NCBI GenBank assembly: GCA_046331705.1
Contig: JAXLQJ010000002.1
Span: forward strand, 62,001-126,000
DNA: 64,000 nucleotides
DNA from: JADJOY01 sp046331705 [NCBI: bacterium]
GTDB taxonomy: Bacteria > JADJOY01
Reading direction: 5' to 3'
In this document: positions 1-8,513 of the stretch, in pieces
How positions within the stretch are numbered: the stretch's first letter is position 1
Layout: the number at the start of each line of letters is the position of its first letter
Position numbers and translations under genes: made by a program
Notes under the pieces: generated by a model
Told to the model about the DNA's origin: nothing
Database searches by the model: none
What the model saw: only the letters and a program-made list of their open reading frames with translations

Positions 1-3000
1 GCGGCGGCGCTCGTGAAGGCGCTCGCCCCGGGAACGCTCGAGGTCGACGATGCCGGCGAGCTCGATGCGCTCTTCGACAGGCTCGCCAGCCGTGCCGTCG
101 TCCAGGGACGGGTGTCGAAGGCGCTCACGCTGCTCGACACCGCGCCCGCGATCGCCCTCGCACACGTGGTCGGCGCGGGGCTCGCGCCCGAGCCGCCGCG
201 ACCGCCCGATGCCGCGCTCGCCGCCGCCGTGGGCTCGCCGCCGCAAGAGGAGAAATCGCGCGAGCGCGAGGTGCTCGCGAGCGTGCTCGCCCGCGAGCCT
301 CTCGATCCCGGCGATCTGCAGGCGCGGCTCGGCGAGGGCGAGATCGTGCTGGCGCCGGTGACCGTGCCGCGCTCGGCGATCGTCCGGGTGTTCCGCCTCG
401 ACGCCGCGCGCCTCGACGCGGTGGAGGTGCCGCGCACCGGCGACGACGCCGCGCTCGCGAGCGCGGTGATCGCCGCGGGGCTCGGTGGGCGCAGACCGAC
501 GGCGCTCTACCTCTCACCACGCGCCGAGCTGGTCCGCTTGCCGTGGGAGAGCGCGATCCCCGTGGGAGTACCGTCGGCGCGGGTGCTGAGCCTCGCACAC
601 CTCGCCGCCTCGCTCGATGCGCGCAACGTGCTGCGCGAGGGCCGCTTGCGCATCGCCGCCGAGCGCACACCCGGGCCCGTCGCACCCGAGGTGACCGAGA
701 TCGCGGGCGCGGATGCGGATCGCGAGCGCATCCTGCGCGAGCTCCCTGGGAAATCGATCGTCGAGATCGCGACGCCGCTCACCGGCGGCAGCGACCCGCT
801 GGCGCTGCGCCCCGCGCTCCCGCTCGGTGCGGGCCGGCTGCAGCGCTTCACCCTCGACGATCTGGTGCGCGAGCCGGCGCGCCGCCGCGTGGCGCTCGCG
901 CAGGCGATCGAGGCGTCGTCGCTCACCCGTGACGCCGCCGTGCAGGTCCTCGCTGCCGCCGGCTTCCCGTCGGTCGTGATCGCGCCGGAGGCCTCGACCC
1001 GCGAGCGCGTCGTGGCGGCGCTCGGCGAAGCCTCGGTGGGCGAGGCGGTGGCGAGCGCCCGCAAGAGCGCTCCCACGACTCCGCTCGAGCTCTACGGCGC
1101 GGTGGGATTCGACGCCGACCAGGCGCTGGCGTTCGCCGAGGAGCGCTACGGCGATCTCGTCGCCCAGGCGGCGCGCGCGTATCGAGAGGAGCGCTGGAAG
1201 GACGCGGCCGACGCGTTCGCCGACGCGCTCAGCCTGGAAGAGATCCTCGATCGCCCGGCCGACCGCGCGCAGATGCTCTACCGGCTCACCGACGCCTGCG
1301 CCCGCGCCGGCCAATGGCAGCGAGCCACGCGCTACCAGCAGCAATCCGTCGCCGACGCGCGCAAGCAAGGCGATCCGGCGGCGCTCGCCCAGGCGCTCTT
1401 CGACCTCGGCGTCTTCCGCTCGCGCGCCGAGGATTTCGACGGCGCGATCGCCGCCCTCGGCGAGACCGCAGCGCTATGGGCCAAGCTCGGACGCGTCGCG
1501 GACAAGAGCCAGGCGCTCGCGGTGCAAGGGATCGCCGAGGAGAGCGCCGGGCGTTACCAGCGCGCGCTCGAGACCTTCGGCACCGCGCTGGCGCTCGACG
1601 AGGTGAGCGGTGCCTCCGAGGGCCAAGGGCGCCAGATTCGCCGCATCGGCCGCATCCAGCTGGTGCGGCTCAATCGCTACGCGGACGCGGAAGCGAGCTT
1701 CCGCAAGGCGCAGGCGATCCTCGAGAGCGCAGGCGACGTCCCGGGCTGGATCGAATCGACCCTGGAGATCGGCCTCGCGCGAGTGGCGATCGGCGATCTC
1801 GCCGGCGCCATCGCGCAATACGACGAAGGGCTCGAGGCGGCGCGGGACTCCGACGAGAAGGCGCTCGTCGCCAAGGCGCTCGCCTACCGCGCCGAAGCGC
1901 ATTGGCTCTCCGCGAGCTACGGCGAGGCCTTCGCCGACATCCGCGCTGCGGAACAAGCGGCCGAGGCGGCCTCAGCGCCGCGCCAGGCGTTCCTGGCGAC
2001 CAACCTGAACGCGTTGGTGCGATGGAGCCTGAACGACTTCGACGCGGCGCTGGACGAGGCCGAACGGGCGCTCGCGCTCGCCGAGAAGCTGGGCGAGAAG
2101 ACGGACGTATCCGCCGTCCACAACAACCTCGGGATCATCCACCGCGACGCCGGCCGGCCTGCGGCGGCGCTCGAGGAGCTGGACCAAGCGCTCGCGGTGG
2201 ATCGCGCCATCGGCTCGCGCTGGGGCGAGGGCTACGACCTGCGCAACATCGGCATGACGTACCTCGTCATGGGTCGCCTGGACGCCGCGCTCGACTCCCT
2301 GACCCGCGCGGTCGACGTGAGCCGCTCGATCGGCGATCGGGTCAACGAGGCGAAGGCGCTCGTGAGCCTCGGCGACACCCAGCTCGCGCTCGCGCGGCCC
2401 GCAGACGCCGAGCGGACCTTCGTCGACACCGCGACGCTGGCGCACGAGCTGGGCGTGCGCGAGGTCGAGTGGCGCGCGCTCTGGGGCCGCGGCCGCGCGG
2501 AGCGCGAACAAGGCCGGTTCCCCGAGGCCCGCGCCAGCTTCGAGGCGGCGGTGGAGCTGGTGGAGAGCCTGCGCGCGGCCCTCAAGATCGAGGAGATGCG
2601 CAACGGCTTCATCACCAACAAGGTCGATCTCTACGAGGACCTGATCCGGCTCCTCCTCGACCGCGGCGAGGTGGCGCGCGCCTTCGACGTCGCGGAGCGG
2701 TCGCGGGCACGCGGCTTCATCGACCTGCTGGGCAACCAGAAGCTCGCGCCCGCGAAGGCGGCGAGCCGCGAGCTGCTCGCGAAGGTGCGCGCCCTCGACG
2801 TGCGCGTCGAGGAGGTGCGCAGCCAGCCGGCCGGCGCCGATCGCGACCGCGCGCTCGCCGCCGCCGAGAGCGAGCGCAAGGACCTGCTCACCCAGATCCA
2901 GCTCGAGGACCCGGCGCTCTCGAGCTTCGTGTCGGTGTCGCCGCTCGACGTCGCGGGCGTGAGAGCGCTGCTCGCGCCCGACGTGACGCTGCTCGCGTAC

Positions 3001-3975
3001 TTCGTCGCGAAGAGCGAGGTGATCGTGTGGGTGGTGCGGAACGACTCCCTCGACGTGGCGCGCACGCCGCTCACGCGCGCCGAGCTCGAGAAGCGCGTGC
3101 TCGGCTTCCGCGACCGGATCCAGAAGGTGGAGCCGGTGGAAGCGGAGTCGCAAGCGCTCTACGACGCGCTGATCCGGCCCATCGCGGCGCGCATCCCCAA
3201 GGACGCCACCCTCGCGATCGTGCCCCACGGCATCCTTCACTACCTGTCGTTCGCCGCGTTGGCCGACGCCAAGGATCCGGCCGCCCCGTACCTGATCCAG
3301 CACCACCCGATCTTCATGAGCGCCAGCGCCAGCGTCCTCGCCTACACGGTCAAGCCCGACGCCGGTCGACCGCGCGGGGCGCTCAAGGTGCTGGCCATCG
3401 GCAATCCCGATCTCGGGACACGCGATTTCGATCTGCCGTTCGCCGAGAAGGAAGTGAAGAGCCTCGCCTGGACGTATCCGCAGATCGACATCCTCACCGG
3501 CGCCAAGGCCACCAAGGAATGGCTGCTCGCGCACGTCGGCGAGTACGACGTCATCCACCTGGCCTCGCACGGCGAGTTCGATCCGGTGAACCCGCTCGCC
3601 TCGGCGCTCAAGCTCGCGACCAGCTCGAGCGACGCCGCCGCCGGCGATCTCTTCGCCCGCGAGGTCTTCGGGCTAGATCTCAAGGCCACCATGGTCACGC
3701 TCTCCGCGTGCCAGACGGGTCTCGGCAAGGTCGAGGCCGGCGACGAGGTGATCGGCCTCAACCGCGCGTTCCTCTACGCCGGCACGCACAGCCTGCTGTC
3801 GAGCCTGTGGCGCGTCTCCGACGTCTCGACGGCGATCCTGGTCAAGCACTTCTACCGGAACTTCGTGCACGAGCCGCGCGCCGAGTCGCTTCGCCAGGCG
3901 CAGCTCCACGTCATGAGCTACTACCCGCACCCGAGCTACTGGGCTGGCTTCGTGCTGAGCGGCGACTACCGCTGA
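1..3975 (+). CDS. TPR-repeat CHAT-domain protease (5' end cut by window)
   Basis: Large TPR protein with a C-terminal CHAT domain, a caspase-like cysteine peptidase of clan CD. The frame is open to base 1 (a GTG lies at 13), so the gene probably begins outside the window. Numbering from that GTG, residues about 380-860 are helical TPR-like repeats rich in A/L/Y with recurring G-Y/F-A-L-A spacing. The CHAT domain covers about 980-1320. It carries the expected dyad: His1186 in HLASHGEF and Cys1233 in LSACQTGLG, so it looks catalytically intact. CHAT proteases often act on partner proteins recognised through the TPRs; no obvious substrate gene is next to it in the window, but the upstream side is missing. 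It converges on the radical SAM gene across two hairpins. The family is clear; the biological role is not. Confidence 0.9.
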   Translation, partial: AAALVKALAPGTLEVDDAGELDALFDRLASRAVVQGRVSKALTLLDTAPAIALAHVVGAGLAPEPPRPPDAALAAAVGSPPQEEKSREREVLASVLAREPLDPGDLQARLGEGEIVLAPVTVPRSAIVRVFRLDAARLDAVEVPRTGDDAALASAVIAAGLGGRRPTALYLSPRAELVRLPWESAIPVGVPSARVLSLAHLAASLDARNVLREGRLRIAAERTPGPVAPEVTEIAGADADRERILRELPGKSIVEIATPLTGGSDPLALRPALPLGAGRLQRFTLDDLVREPARRRVALAQAIEASSLTRDAAVQVLAAAGFPSVVIAPEASTRERVVAALGEASVGEAVASARKSAPTTPLELYGAVGFDADQALAFAEERYGDLVAQAARAYREERWKDAADAFADALSLEEILDRPADRAQMLYRLTDACARAGQWQRATRYQQQSVADARKQGDPAALAQALFDLGVFRSRAEDFDGAIAALGETAALWAKLGRVADKSQALAVQGIAEESAGRYQRALETFGTALALDEVSGASEGQGRQIRRIGRIQLVRLNRYADAEASFRKAQAILESAGDVPGWIESTLEIGLARVAIGDLAGAIAQYDEGLEAARDSDEKALVAKALAYRAEAHWLSASYGEAFADIRAAEQAAEAASAPRQAFLATNLNALVRWSLNDFDAALDEAERALALAEKLGEKTDVSAVHNNLGIIHRDAGRPAAALEELDQALAVDRAIGSRWGEGYDLRNIGMTYLVMGRLDAALDSLTRAVDVSRSIGDRVNEAKALVSLGDTQLALARPADAERTFVDTATLAHELGVREVEWRALWGRGRAEREQGRFPEARASFEAAVELVESLRAALKIEEMRNGFITNKVDLYEDLIRLLLDRGEVARAFDVAERSRARGFIDLLGNQKLAPAKAASRELLAKVRALDVRVEEVRSQPAGADRDRALAAAESERKDLLTQIQLEDPALSSFVSVSPLDVAGVRALLAPDVTLLAYFVAKSEVIVWVVRNDSLDVARTPLTRAELEKRVLGFRDRIQKVEPVEAESQALYDALIRPIAARIPKDATLAIVPHGILHYLSFAALADAKDPAAPYLIQHHPIFMSASASVLAYTVKPDAGRPRGALKVLAIGNPDLGTRDFDLPFAEKEVKSLAWTYPQIDILTGAKATKEWLLAHVGEYDVIHLASHGEFDPVNPLASALKLATSSSDAAAGDLFAREVFGLDLKATMVTLSACQTGLGKVEAGDEVIGLNRAFLYAGTHSLLSSLWRVSDVSTAILVKHFYRNFVHEPRAESLRQAQLHVMSYYPHPSYWAGFVLSGDYR

Positions 3976-3979
3976 CGCC

Positions 3980-4001
3980 AGCGGCGCGTTCACGCGCCGC
4001 T
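3980..4001 (+). terminator. GC-rich hairpin after the CHAT gene
   Basis: Perfect 9-bp inverted repeat AGCGGCGCG / CGCGCCGCT with a TTCA loop, starting 4 bases after the stop codon at 3973-3975. There is no T-run, so this is at best a GC-type terminator or a transcript-stabilising hairpin. Confidence 0.5.
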
Positions 4002-4030
4002 CCTCGTCGCCGCGGTGCCGCGGCGAGGAG
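4000..4030. terminator. second hairpin between convergent genes
   Basis: CTCCTC (4000-4005), a GTC bulge, GCCGCGG, a TG loop, CCGCGGC and GAGGAG (4025-4030): a 13-bp stem with a 3-base bulge. It sits between two convergent genes and may end transcription from both sides. Confidence 0.5.
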
Positions 4031-4045
4031 AAGGTCGAACACGGG

Positions 4046-5431
4046 TCAGGGCAGCGCCGCGAACGCGTGGCTGCGACGGTCGGGCCGCCCGAACTCGAGG
4101 AAGTAGCGCAGCCCCGCGAGGAACGGCACGCCGAACGTGGCGCGCTCCTTCCACATCCGCACCACGCTCCCGAGCACCGCGAACGGCGCCACCGGCAGCC
4201 GCGCCAAGCGCCGCGCCAGCGGCGCGCTCCACGGGAACGCCGTGGCCAGCCCGAAGAGGTGGTAGAGGTTCCTCACCTCGCGCTCGGTGTGAGCGGCGCC
4301 GTCGCCCGCGGCGACCACGGCGCGCTCCCCGAACGGCGTGCCGGGCAACGCCACGGAGAGCGTGACACGCGCGAAATCCGCGCGCAGCCGGTGATTGAAG
4401 CGAATCGTCGTCCACACGTCCTCGGGACCCTCGCCCGGCGAGCCGACCAGGTTGAAGGTCACCAGCGCGATGCCGGCGGCGCGGATCCGCGCCGCCGCCT
4501 CGATCACCTGCTGGTCGCTGGCGCGCCGATTCAGCACGGCCCGGCGGCGCTGCTCGTCACCGGATTCGATGCCGATGCCGAGGGCGCGACAGCCGGCCCG
4601 CGCCAGCGCGCGGATCGTCCGCTCGGAGGCGAGCTCGGGGGCGAGATGGCAGGAGAACGGCACGCGCGCGGCGCTCGGAAAGCGATCCGCCAGCTCCTCG
4701 ACCCATTCGGCGCGCGCGCCGAACACGTCGTCGCCGAAGTGCACGTGGCCGAGCGGCGCGCGGGCGGCCACGTCGCGCAACTCCTCGATCACGCGCGCCA
4801 CGCTCTTCACGCGCACCCACTCGCGCGGCTCGTGGTACACGCGCCTGAGCGCGGGTTGATAGCAATACGCACACGAGAACGGGCAGCCGCGCCCCGCCAG
4901 GAAGCGCTTCCACGGAAACGCGCGCATGCCCGGATAGCGCGCCCAGTAGAGGTCACGATCGGGAAGCGGCAGCGCGTCGAGGTCCATGCGCAGCGGACGC
5001 GGGCGGTTGCGGACCGCGCGGCCTTCGACCCGACTCGCGCTCCCGGGCAAGTCCCGGAACCCGTCGCCACGCTCGAGGCGCTCGGCCAGCTCGGCAAGCG
5101 TGTCCTCGGCATCGCCCACCACGGCGACGTCCGCGTGGGAGTCGAGCGACTGCTCCGGCAAGAAGGTCGGATAGCTGCCCACGAGCGCGACCGGCACGTC
5201 GAGCACCGCGCGGGCGCGAAACGCCGTGCGCTGCGCCCATTCCCGCGCCAAGAGCGAAGCCTGCACCACCGCGAGATCGGGCCGGAGGTCGCGCGCCAGC
5301 GTCCACAGAGCGGGCTCCTGCGACTCGATGAGCAGCGCGGTACGGTGCCCGCGCGCGCGCAACGCCGCCGAGGTCTCGGCGAGCACCGGCGACTCGTCGA
5401 ACGCGCTACGAGCGACGAAGAGCACCTGCAC
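4046..5431 (-). CDS. B12-binding-domain radical SAM protein
   Basis: 461-residue protein of the cobalamin-dependent radical SAM group (the BchE-like/MiaB-like SPASM-less class seen in lipid and natural product modification). N-terminal ~130 residues have the alternating beta/alpha pattern of a B12-binding fold, with VALVGSYPTF and ADVAVVGDAEDTL. The radical SAM cluster motif CPFSCAYC uses Cys183, Cys187 and Cys190, followed by the usual TIM-barrel pattern, including GIGIESGDEQRR and TFNLVGSPGE. The start is GTG at 5431. It lies 22 bp after the membrane protein gene and shares its direction with the TetR gene. The substrate cannot be read from sequence; methylation or rearrangement of a lipid would suit the surrounding genes, but that is inference. 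Confidence 0.85.
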   Translation of the reverse strand: MQVLFVARSAFDESPVLAETSAALRARGHRTALLIESQEPALWTLARDLRPDLAVVQASLLAREWAQRTAFRARAVLDVPVALVGSYPTFLPEQSLDSHADVAVVGDAEDTLAELAERLERGDGFRDLPGSASRVEGRAVRNRPRPLRMDLDALPLPDRDLYWARYPGMRAFPWKRFLAGRGCPFSCAYCYQPALRRVYHEPREWVRVKSVARVIEELRDVAARAPLGHVHFGDDVFGARAEWVEELADRFPSAARVPFSCHLAPELASERTIRALARAGCRALGIGIESGDEQRRRAVLNRRASDQQVIEAAARIRAAGIALVTFNLVGSPGEGPEDVWTTIRFNHRLRADFARVTLSVALPGTPFGERAVVAAGDGAAHTEREVRNLYHLFGLATAFPWSAPLARRLARLPVAPFAVLGSVVRMWKERATFGVPFLAGLRYFLEFGRPDRRSHAFAALP

Positions 5432-5452
5432 GGCGATCGCTCGGTGCCGCGC

Positions 5453-5896
5453 TCAGAGGCTCACGCTCAGCGCCACGACGGCCACCGTCGCGAGCGCCGA
5501 GACCTTGCCCATGCGATCGAGCTGGCGCTCGCAGGCGCGGCGCGCCTCGAGCTCGCTGCCGCCGCTCGCCGTGGCGTAGGCGGCGATGGTGCGGGTGGCC
5601 CGCAGCTCGAGCACCGCCGCCAGCGCGAGCCACGCGACGCACACGAGCTTGAGCCCCATCACCCAGCCGTGGGGCTGATGCTGAAGGTGGCTCAGCGCCG
5701 CGCCGCTCACGACCGCGACCACCATGCCGGGTGCCTCGAGAAGACGGGTGGGCTCGAAGGCGGCCAGCCGCAGCGCGCCGGCACGGTCCGGATCCACGCT
5801 CTTTCGCGCCTGCGCGAGCAAGACCGCCTGCCCCAGGGCACCGCCGATGGCGGCGAACACGGCGAGCAGATGGACGACCAACGCGACCTCGATCAT
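5453..5896 (-). CDS. four-helix integral membrane protein
   Basis: 147 residues starting from ATG at 5896; this start puts a hydrophobic helix directly at the N-terminus, which is why I prefer it to longer upstream frames. Four hydrophobic segments, at about 3-28, 52-71, 77-98 and 129-147, with a conserved-looking His9 in the first helix (VVHLLAVFAAIGG). The layout resembles the DUF2269/CopD-like small membrane proteins, but I cannot confirm the family. It lies between the TetR and radical SAM genes on the same strand. Confidence 0.65.
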   Translation of the reverse strand: MIEVALVVHLLAVFAAIGGALGQAVLLAQARKSVDPDRAGALRLAAFEPTRLLEAPGMVVAVVSGAALSHLQHQPHGWVMGLKLVCVAWLALAAVLELRATRTIAAYATASGGSELEARRACERQLDRMGKVSALATVAVVALSVSL

Positions 5897-6001
5897 GGAT
5901 CCCCCGCACGCCGCGACCGCTGCCGCGGTCTCCGCCGCGGGCGAAGCTCGAGCACGAGCGTTCGACGGCCGATCGTCCGCCGCGCGCCGCGGCGATTCCG
6001 T

Positions 6002-6020
6002 GCCGCAAGTCACTTGCGGC
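6002..6020. repeat. inverted repeat GCCGCAAG-TCA-CTTGCGGC
   Basis: Perfect 8-bp inverted repeat with a 3-base centre; the centre is the TetR stop codon on the minus strand. Its 15-bp core, CGCAAG-N3-CTTGCG, recurs at 24689-24703 in the divergent control region. No T-run follows, so it may be a binding site rather than a terminator. Confidence 0.5.
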
Positions 6021-6705
6021 GCGGCGCCACCGTGAAGGCCTCCAGCAAGGCGCTCACTCCGCGGGTCGTGTAGCGCACGGCCTCCTCGCGGGTGAGCGCG
6101 CGGCGGCACCATTGCTCGAGGACCGCGCGTCCCGCGGCGACCAGCATGCGCGCCACCGTCGCGACCTCGAGCGGGGTCGCGCCCGTCGCGGCGCCGATCG
6201 CGGTGAGCCACGGCGACACCAGGCGATCGAGCAGCCTGCGCCCCTGCAGCGCGAGCTCGGGATCGGGAGCGTGCCCCCCGAGCAGCTCCCAGGGGCCCGC
6301 GCCGTTGGCCTCGATGGCATCGCAGACCGCCTCGACGAAGACACGCGTCGCGTCCTCGAGGGTCGCCGCGGAAGTCGCGGCCACGCCCACGGCGAAGCGT
6401 GCCTCGACGTCGCGCACGAAATCCTCGAGCACCGCCACGAGCAGCGCGCGGCGCGATGCGAAGAGCCTGTAGACCAGCTGCCGCGTGACGCCGGCGCGGA
6501 CCGCCAGCTCGGCGAACTGGACCGCGTCCACGCCACGTCGCGTGATCAGCTCGGCGGCGAGCCGCACGAGCTGCGCGCGCCGCTCCTCGGGGGCGAGGCG
6601 CCGGCGCGCCGGCGCGGAGCGCGCCGCGGCCGCGGCCGAAGCCGAGGCGGCCGAGCGGCGGGGACGCGCGCGCGAATGTGATCGAGATCGCAGAGGTGGA
6701 GCCAT
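6010..6705 (-). CDS. TetR-family transcriptional repressor
   Basis: 231-residue TetR regulator. After an Arg/Ala-rich N-terminal extension of about 38 residues comes the typical TetR_N domain: AELITRRGVDAVQFAELAVRAG followed by the recognition helix VTRQLVYRLFASRRAL. The C-terminal ligand domain (about 95-231) is helical and not assignable to a ligand class. It is divergently transcribed from the flavoprotein gene at 6771 with 65 bp between, and a palindrome (6720-6733) sits in that gap, so it most likely represses itself and the flavoprotein pair. It is also the only TetR gene in the window, making it one candidate for binding the KstR-type palindromes 18 kb away; that link is speculative. 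Confidence 0.9.
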   Translation of the reverse strand: MAPPLRSRSHSRARPRRSAASASAAAAARSAPARRRLAPEERRAQLVRLAAELITRRGVDAVQFAELAVRAGVTRQLVYRLFASRRALLVAVLEDFVRDVEARFAVGVAATSAATLEDATRVFVEAVCDAIEANGAGPWELLGGHAPDPELALQGRRLLDRLVSPWLTAIGAATGATPLEVATVARMLVAAGRAVLEQWCRRALTREEAVRYTTRGVSALLEAFTVAPRRK

Positions 6706-6719
6706 GACTCGATCACAAT

Positions 6720-6733
6720 TTTACACCTGTCAA
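6720..6733. promoter_or_regulatory. candidate TetR operator TTTACACCTGTCAA
   Basis: Imperfect 14-bp palindrome TTnACA-CC-TGTnAA in the 65-bp space between divergent tetR (start 6705) and the flavoprotein gene (start 6771). The arms match except at one position each. AT content is clearly higher here than in the surroundings, as expected for a promoter region. Confidence 0.55.
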
Positions 6734-6770
6734 CTTACGACGGGGATCGCGGCGCTTCGAGGAGACGGCG

Positions 6771-8513
6771 ATGCGGGACTTCGACGTGGTCGTGATCGGC
6801 GGTGGCATCAACGGCTTGACGGTGGCCGCGTACCTCGCCCGCGCGGGCCAGAAGGTCGCGGTCTTCGAGGCGCGCGGCCAGTGCGGAGCGCACTGCGACA
6901 CCGTCGAGCTGGGCATTCCCGGCTTCCTGCACAACACCCACGCCGCGTGGCTGGTCCCCGCGCTGAGCCCCGCCATGGGCGACCTCGAGCTCGCGCGCCA
7001 CGGCCTCGAGCTGCTCGGCACGGACGTGCTCTTCGCCAAGACCTTCGGCGACGGCACCAACGTGGTGCAAGCGCTCGACCCGGCGCTCACGGAGGCGAGC
7101 ATCTCGCGCGCCTCGCCCCGCGATGGCGCGGTGCAACGCGCCATCGCCGCGTTCATGACGGACCAGGCGGGCGAGGTGCTCGAGCTGAATCAGGAGCTTC
7201 TCTACTCGCTGCCGAGCGCGGCCACCCTCGACCGGCTCGCTGCGTTCGACGACGCGTTGCTCGGTCGTCTCGCGGTGCCGCTCTCGGGCGAGGACGCGCT
7301 GCGCATGAACGGCTTCGAGGTCCTCGAGGTGCTCTTCGAATCGGACTCGGTGCGAACGCTGCCCGCGGCGCTCGGGGAGTTCACGGGCCAGTGGCCACTC
7401 CATCGCCGAGTCGGATCGTTGGTGCTGAGCCTCGCCGGGCTCTCGCCGATGCCGGTGCACACGGCGCGGGGCGGATCACACGCCCTCACCCACGCGCTGG
7501 TGCGCAGCCTGATCGCCCACGGCGGCGAGATCTTCACCACCTGCCCGGTCGAGCGAATCGTGGTGCGCGACGGACGGGCGTGCGGCATCCGGCTGTCGGC
7601 GGACGCGCTGCTTCCCAACGAGACGATCGGGGCTCGGGTGGTCGTCTCCAACCTCACGCTGGTGCCGACCTTCCTCTGGCTGCTCGGCGAGGACGTCATC
7701 GGGAGCGAGCGGGCGCGGCTCGTGAAGGGATTCGATTACGACGATCCGCAGCTCCTCGGCGTCCACTTCGCGCTTTCGGGGGACCCCGAATTCGCCTCCG
7801 CCCACCACGATCCCGCGATCCAGCGCTCGTGGGTCGGCTACCTCGGCGGCGAGACGCTCGACGAGATGCGCTCCGGGCTGACGCGCTTGCTCTCCGGCGT
7901 GATCCCCGACGACGTCATGGGCGGCTGGTTCATCCCCACCCGCGCCGATCCCTCCCAAGCTCCGCCCGGCTGCCACACGCTCTTCGCGTGGATGAGCGTG
8001 CCTCCCTGCCCGCGCCGCTGGCGCGGCCAGCGGCTCGCGGGCTGGGACGCGTGGCGCGCGCTCGCCGAGCCGCTCGCCGACGCGCTCACCGAGCGGCTCG
8101 AGGCCCTGGCACCCGGTTTCCGCCGCTCGATCCTGGAGCGGCACGTGAACACGCCGCTCGACCAGCAGAACGCCAATCCCTCGGCGATCCGCGGCAACAT
8201 GATCGGCGGCAGCGCCGTCCCCGAGCAGTACGGGCGGAATCGACCGTTGCCGGGAATCGTCGCGGGCGGCGCATCGCGCAGCTTCCTGCCCGGCCTCTAC
8301 CTCTCGAACTCGATCCATCCCTACGGCGCGACCCACCTCGCCACGGGCTGCATCGCCGCCGGCGAGGTCGCCGAGGATCTGGGCTGCCGCGATCGGGATT
8401 GGTGGTGCAACCCGCCGTTCCTGTGGTTCCTCCAGAATGTCGGCGACATCCCGCTCAACCGTGGCGTGGCGAAGCGATGGCACCCGGGATCGGGCACGGA
8501 GGTGAGCCGATGA
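6771..8513 (+). CDS. FAD/NAD(P)-dependent oxidoreductase, COG1233 type (paralogue 1)
   Basis: 580-residue flavoprotein of the amine-oxidase/phytoene-desaturase superfamily. Rossmann FAD motif near the N-terminus, VVVIGGGINGLTVAAYLARA, then an acidic FAD-ribose partner (VFEARGQCG). The C-terminal FAD-contact segment is LPGLYLSNSIHPYGATHLAT, with unusual SNSIHP instead of the common GGxxxPGG. The aggaga ribosome site sits just before ATG 6771. The stop overlaps the next gene's start (ATGA), so the two are translationally coupled. Related enzymes desaturate, isomerise or oxidise long hydrophobic substrates such as carotenoids; substrate here unknown. Probably controlled by the divergent TetR. 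Confidence 0.85.
   Translation: MRDFDVVVIGGGINGLTVAAYLARAGQKVAVFEARGQCGAHCDTVELGIPGFLHNTHAAWLVPALSPAMGDLELARHGLELLGTDVLFAKTFGDGTNVVQALDPALTEASISRASPRDGAVQRAIAAFMTDQAGEVLELNQELLYSLPSAATLDRLAAFDDALLGRLAVPLSGEDALRMNGFEVLEVLFESDSVRTLPAALGEFTGQWPLHRRVGSLVLSLAGLSPMPVHTARGGSHALTHALVRSLIAHGGEIFTTCPVERIVVRDGRACGIRLSADALLPNETIGARVVVSNLTLVPTFLWLLGEDVIGSERARLVKGFDYDDPQLLGVHFALSGDPEFASAHHDPAIQRSWVGYLGGETLDEMRSGLTRLLSGVIPDDVMGGWFIPTRADPSQAPPGCHTLFAWMSVPPCPRRWRGQRLAGWDAWRALAEPLADALTERLEALAPGFRRSILERHVNTPLDQQNANPSAIRGNMIGGSAVPEQYGRNRPLPGIVAGGASRSFLPGLYLSNSIHPYGATHLATGCIAAGEVAEDLGCRDRDWWCNPPFLWFLQNVGDIPLNRGVAKRWHPGSGTEVSR

Noticed and set aside
6002-6020. Rho-independent terminator for tetR
   Set aside because: The stem contains the stop codon itself and no T-run follows on the minus strand; treated as a repeat or binding site.
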